A stretch of DNA of 7,229 nt, from contig DBWD01000065.1 of NCBI GenBank assembly GCA_002308555.1, positions 14,941 through 22,169 on the forward strand, given 5' to 3'. The position numbers and the translations under genes are program-made. The stretch comes from a bacterium UBP3_UBA1247. Its GTDB lineage: Bacteria > UBA3054. The notes beneath the pieces are model-generated. The model searched no databases. It was not told the origin of the DNA and saw only the letters and a list, made by a program, of their open reading frames with translations. Shown here one piece after another: positions 6,027-7,229 of this stretch. How positions within the stretch are numbered: the first letter of the stretch is position 1; each line of letters starts with the position of its first letter.

Positions 6027-7132
6027 AAAACAACTCCCCCCTAGTCAAGATAATCGGCGTCGGCGGCTGCGGCTGCAACACGGTCTCCAGCATCGAGGAA
6101 AAATACGCCGGCAAGCTGAACGAAAACTTTGAGTTTTACGGCGTGGACACCGACTTCATCAGCCTGAAGAACCAAACCGTCAGGAACAAAGTGGAGATAG
6201 GCTCCACCGGCATAGGCACCGCCAAGGACCGCATGCTGGGGGCCCAGGCCGCCCAGGAAAGCGCCGACAAGCTGCGCGAGATGCTGAAAGGCGCCGACAT
6301 CGTGATCCTCTGCGCCGGTCTCAGCGGCGGCACGGGCTCCGGCTCCACCGGCGTCATAGCCCACCTGGCCGCCTCGGAAGGCGGCGCCGTGGTCATGGCC
6401 TCCGTCACCCTCCCCTTCTACTACGACGACGTCAGGAAGCAGGAGGCGGCCCAGGACGCCCTCAAGAGCATCAAGGAAGAGGTCCCGGTGGTCATGCCCG
6501 TGACCAACGGCGAGGGCGTGGAAAACGAGGACGTGCCCTTCCTGGAAGTTTTGCGGGCCACGGACAACAACGTCATCTGCCTTATCGAGATGATCAACAT
6601 CGTGGTCAACCGCGCGGGCTACGAGAACCTGGACTTCAGCGAGCTCATCAAAGTCGCCTCCACCTCCGGCGACGCCATGATCGGGATCGGCGAAGCCAAG
6701 GGCGAGCAGGGTCTCTCCCTGGCCATCAACCTGGCCCGCTCCACCAAGAGCGGCAGCCTGACCCTGAAGGACGCCCAAAGGGTGGCTCTCATAACCCTCA
6801 CCTCCCCCAACGTCTCCTTCAAGCAGATCAAGGACGCCCGCCTGGTGCTCCAGAACGAGATCAGCCGCCAGACGGAAGTCTACAACGGCCTTTACGTGGA
6901 CAACGACCAGGAAGGCGCCAAGGTCATCCTGTTCGCCACGGGCATCAACAGCCAGAAAGAGATTCCCAGCTCCGTGGTGGAGCAGACGGAAGCCGGTCCC
7001 ATGAAGCAGTATGAGATAGGCTTCCTGGCGGTGGAGGAAGGCCGTTTCAAGGACACGGCGCCCACCTACATCGCCGGCATCAACTACGACAAGCCCACCT
7101 TCATCAGGAAGGGCGTGCTGATAGAAAAGTAA
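6023..7132 (+). CDS. ftsZ: FtsZ, tubulin-like division GTPase (divergent)
   Basis: FtsZ polymerises with GTP into the division ring on the inner face of the membrane. The 369-residue protein shows T1 loop GVGGCGCN at 12-19, YGVDTD at 39-44, T4 loop SGGTGSG at 101-107 (usual FtsZ form GGGTGTG), PFYYDDVRK at 131-139 (usual PFxFEGxxR), helix H7 with RATD at 178-181, and T7 loop NLDFSE at 202-207 (usual NxDFAD) leading into DAMIGIG at 217-223. The segment before GIGTAKDRMLG (63-73) is about three residues shorter than usual, and GAGG of T3 reads GTAK. The core ends near ATGIN at 305-309; a linker of about 45 residues then leads to DKPTFIRK at 356-363, a good match to the conserved C-terminal peptide (DIPxFLR type) that binds FtsA. 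ATG 6023 overlaps the ftsA stop as ATGA, with no Shine-Dalgarno sequence. Co-location with ftsA and the tail peptide make FtsZ far likelier than TubZ or tubulin. Confidence 0.95.
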   Translation: MKNNSPLVKIIGVGGCGCNTVSSIEEKYAGKLNENFEFYGVDTDFISLKNQTVRNKVEIGSTGIGTAKDRMLGAQAAQESADKLREMLKGADIVILCAGLSGGTGSGSTGVIAHLAASEGGAVVMASVTLPFYYDDVRKQEAAQDALKSIKEEVPVVMPVTNGEGVENEDVPFLEVLRATDNNVICLIEMINIVVNRAGYENLDFSELIKVASTSGDAMIGIGEAKGEQGLSLAINLARSTKSGSLTLKDAQRVALITLTSPNVSFKQIKDARLVLQNEISRQTEVYNGLYVDNDQEGAKVILFATGINSQKEIPSSVVEQTEAGPMKQYEIGFLAVEEGRFKDTAPTYIAGINYDKPTFIRKGVLIEK

Positions 7133-7149
7133 GCCGCTCTCCGTTGACA

Positions 7150-7181
7150 AAAAAAGGCGCGCCTCACGGCGCGCCTTTTTT
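7150..7181. terminator. Rho-independent terminator after ftsZ, probably bidirectional
   Basis: An A-run at 7149-7155 precedes GGCGCGCC (7156-7163), a TCAC loop (7164-7167), a second GGCGCGCC (7168-7175) and a T6 run (7176-7181). The eight GC pairs are extended by six A:T pairs, and the A/T flanks allow termination on either strand. It begins 17 bases after the ftsZ stop and marks the end of the dcw transcript. Each GC arm is itself a palindrome, so the element is both an inverted and a direct repeat. Confidence 0.93.
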
Positions 7182-7202
7182 CGTTTCCGGAGCGTTTCCG
7201 GA
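7182..7202. repeat. tandem pair of CGTTTCCGGA, also a small hairpin
   Basis: CGTTTCCGGA occurs at 7182-7191 and again at 7193-7202, one base apart. Each copy holds the palindrome TCCGGA (7186-7191 and 7197-7202), so the pair can also fold as a 6-bp stem with a 5-base loop. It lies between the terminator and the possible convergent stop codon. It may be an extra terminator stem or a chance duplication; its role is unknown. Confidence 0.55.
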
Positions 7203-7229
7203 TCATTTGTTCTCGAAGGCCTGCTTGAG
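7203..7229 (-). CDS. possible 3' end of a convergent gene (last 8 codons)
   Basis: Read on the minus strand from 7229, the frame gives LKQAFENK and then TGA (bases 7205-7203). A stop at this point, 21 bases beyond a symmetrical terminator, is what a convergent gene sharing that terminator would look like, and the codons (CTC, AAG, CAG, GCC, TTC, GAG, AAC) match the GC-ending style of the neighbours. Nine codons cannot prove a gene, and no product can be named. Confidence 0.35.
   Translation of the reverse strand, partial: LKQAFENK

Noticed and set aside
6323..6343. FtsZ might be a bacterial tubulin (BtubA/B type) because of the SGGTGSG loop
   Set aside because: Length of 369, the NLDFSE T7 loop, the DKPTFIRK tail peptide and the place after ftsQ-ftsA all indicate FtsZ; bacterial tubulins are longer and not in dcw clusters.
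7144..7149. TTGACA, a perfect -35 promoter box after ftsZ
   Set aside because: No -10 box follows at 16-18 bases; the position is occupied by the GC terminator stem, so the match is probably chance.
6041..7150. Minus-strand frame of the same length (369 codons) as ftsZ on the opposite strand
   Set aside because: The equal length is a coincidence of register; composition is that of a reverse-complement shadow and no domain is visible.
1..7229. Mobile element, CRISPR array, tRNA/rRNA or defence system
   Set aside because: No transposase, integrase, repeat-spacer pattern or RNA-gene signature was seen; the genes are contiguous dcw members with a few bases between them.

Overview
The window is the downstream half of a bacterial division and cell-wall (dcw) cluster. 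Every gene but one is read on the + strand, packed end to end: the 3' end of a LysM-domain protein, then ftsW, murG, murC, ftsQ, ftsA and ftsZ. A strong rho-independent terminator closes the run, followed by what may be the tail of a convergent gene. The gene order and a cell envelope that needs FtsQ, FtsA and FtsW point to an ordinary peptidoglycan-making, FtsZ-dividing bacterium. The DNA is GC-rich, yet AGG (Arg) and ATA (Ile) codons are common. FtsA and FtsZ are clearly divergent from the proteobacterial and Firmicutes types, and a LysM gene sits directly before ftsW. I lean weakly toward a deep-branching or PVC-type lineage (Verrucomicrobia/Lentisphaerota/Kiritimatiellota-like), but the sequence alone does not settle this.

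Layout. 1-288: C-terminal part of a protein ending in one LysM peptidoglycan-binding domain. 289-319: short gap holding the ftsW ribosome-binding site. 320-1462: ftsW (septal SEDS glycosyltransferase). 1459-2577: murG (lipid II synthesis). 2574-3977: murC (UDP-MurNAc-L-alanine ligase). 3986-4789: ftsQ (divisome scaffold). 4794-6026: ftsA (actin-like FtsZ tether). 6023-7132: ftsZ (tubulin-like ring GTPase). 7150-7181: terminator. 7203-7229: possible end of a minus-strand gene. There is no gene-free stretch over 300 bases.

Together the genes cover a precursor branch (MurC builds the first peptide link on UDP-MurNAc, MurG makes lipid II) and a division branch (FtsZ ring, FtsA membrane anchor, FtsQ periplasmic hub, FtsW septal polymerase). 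murG, murC and ftsZ each start inside an ATGA overlap with the previous stop codon and show no Shine-Dalgarno sequence, so translational coupling is likely. Only ftsW and ftsQ have visible ribosome-binding sites. murB and ddl, which often lie between murC and ftsQ, are absent here.

I found no mobile element, CRISPR array, RNA gene or evidence of a wholly new system. The most interesting signals are inside known proteins. FtsA has lost both aspartates of its phosphate-2 motif and part of its adenosine motif. FtsZ has an altered T3 loop, a tubulin-style SGGTGSG T4 loop and Glu in place of the catalytic T7 Asp. Both proteins keep the parts that let them bind each other and the membrane.
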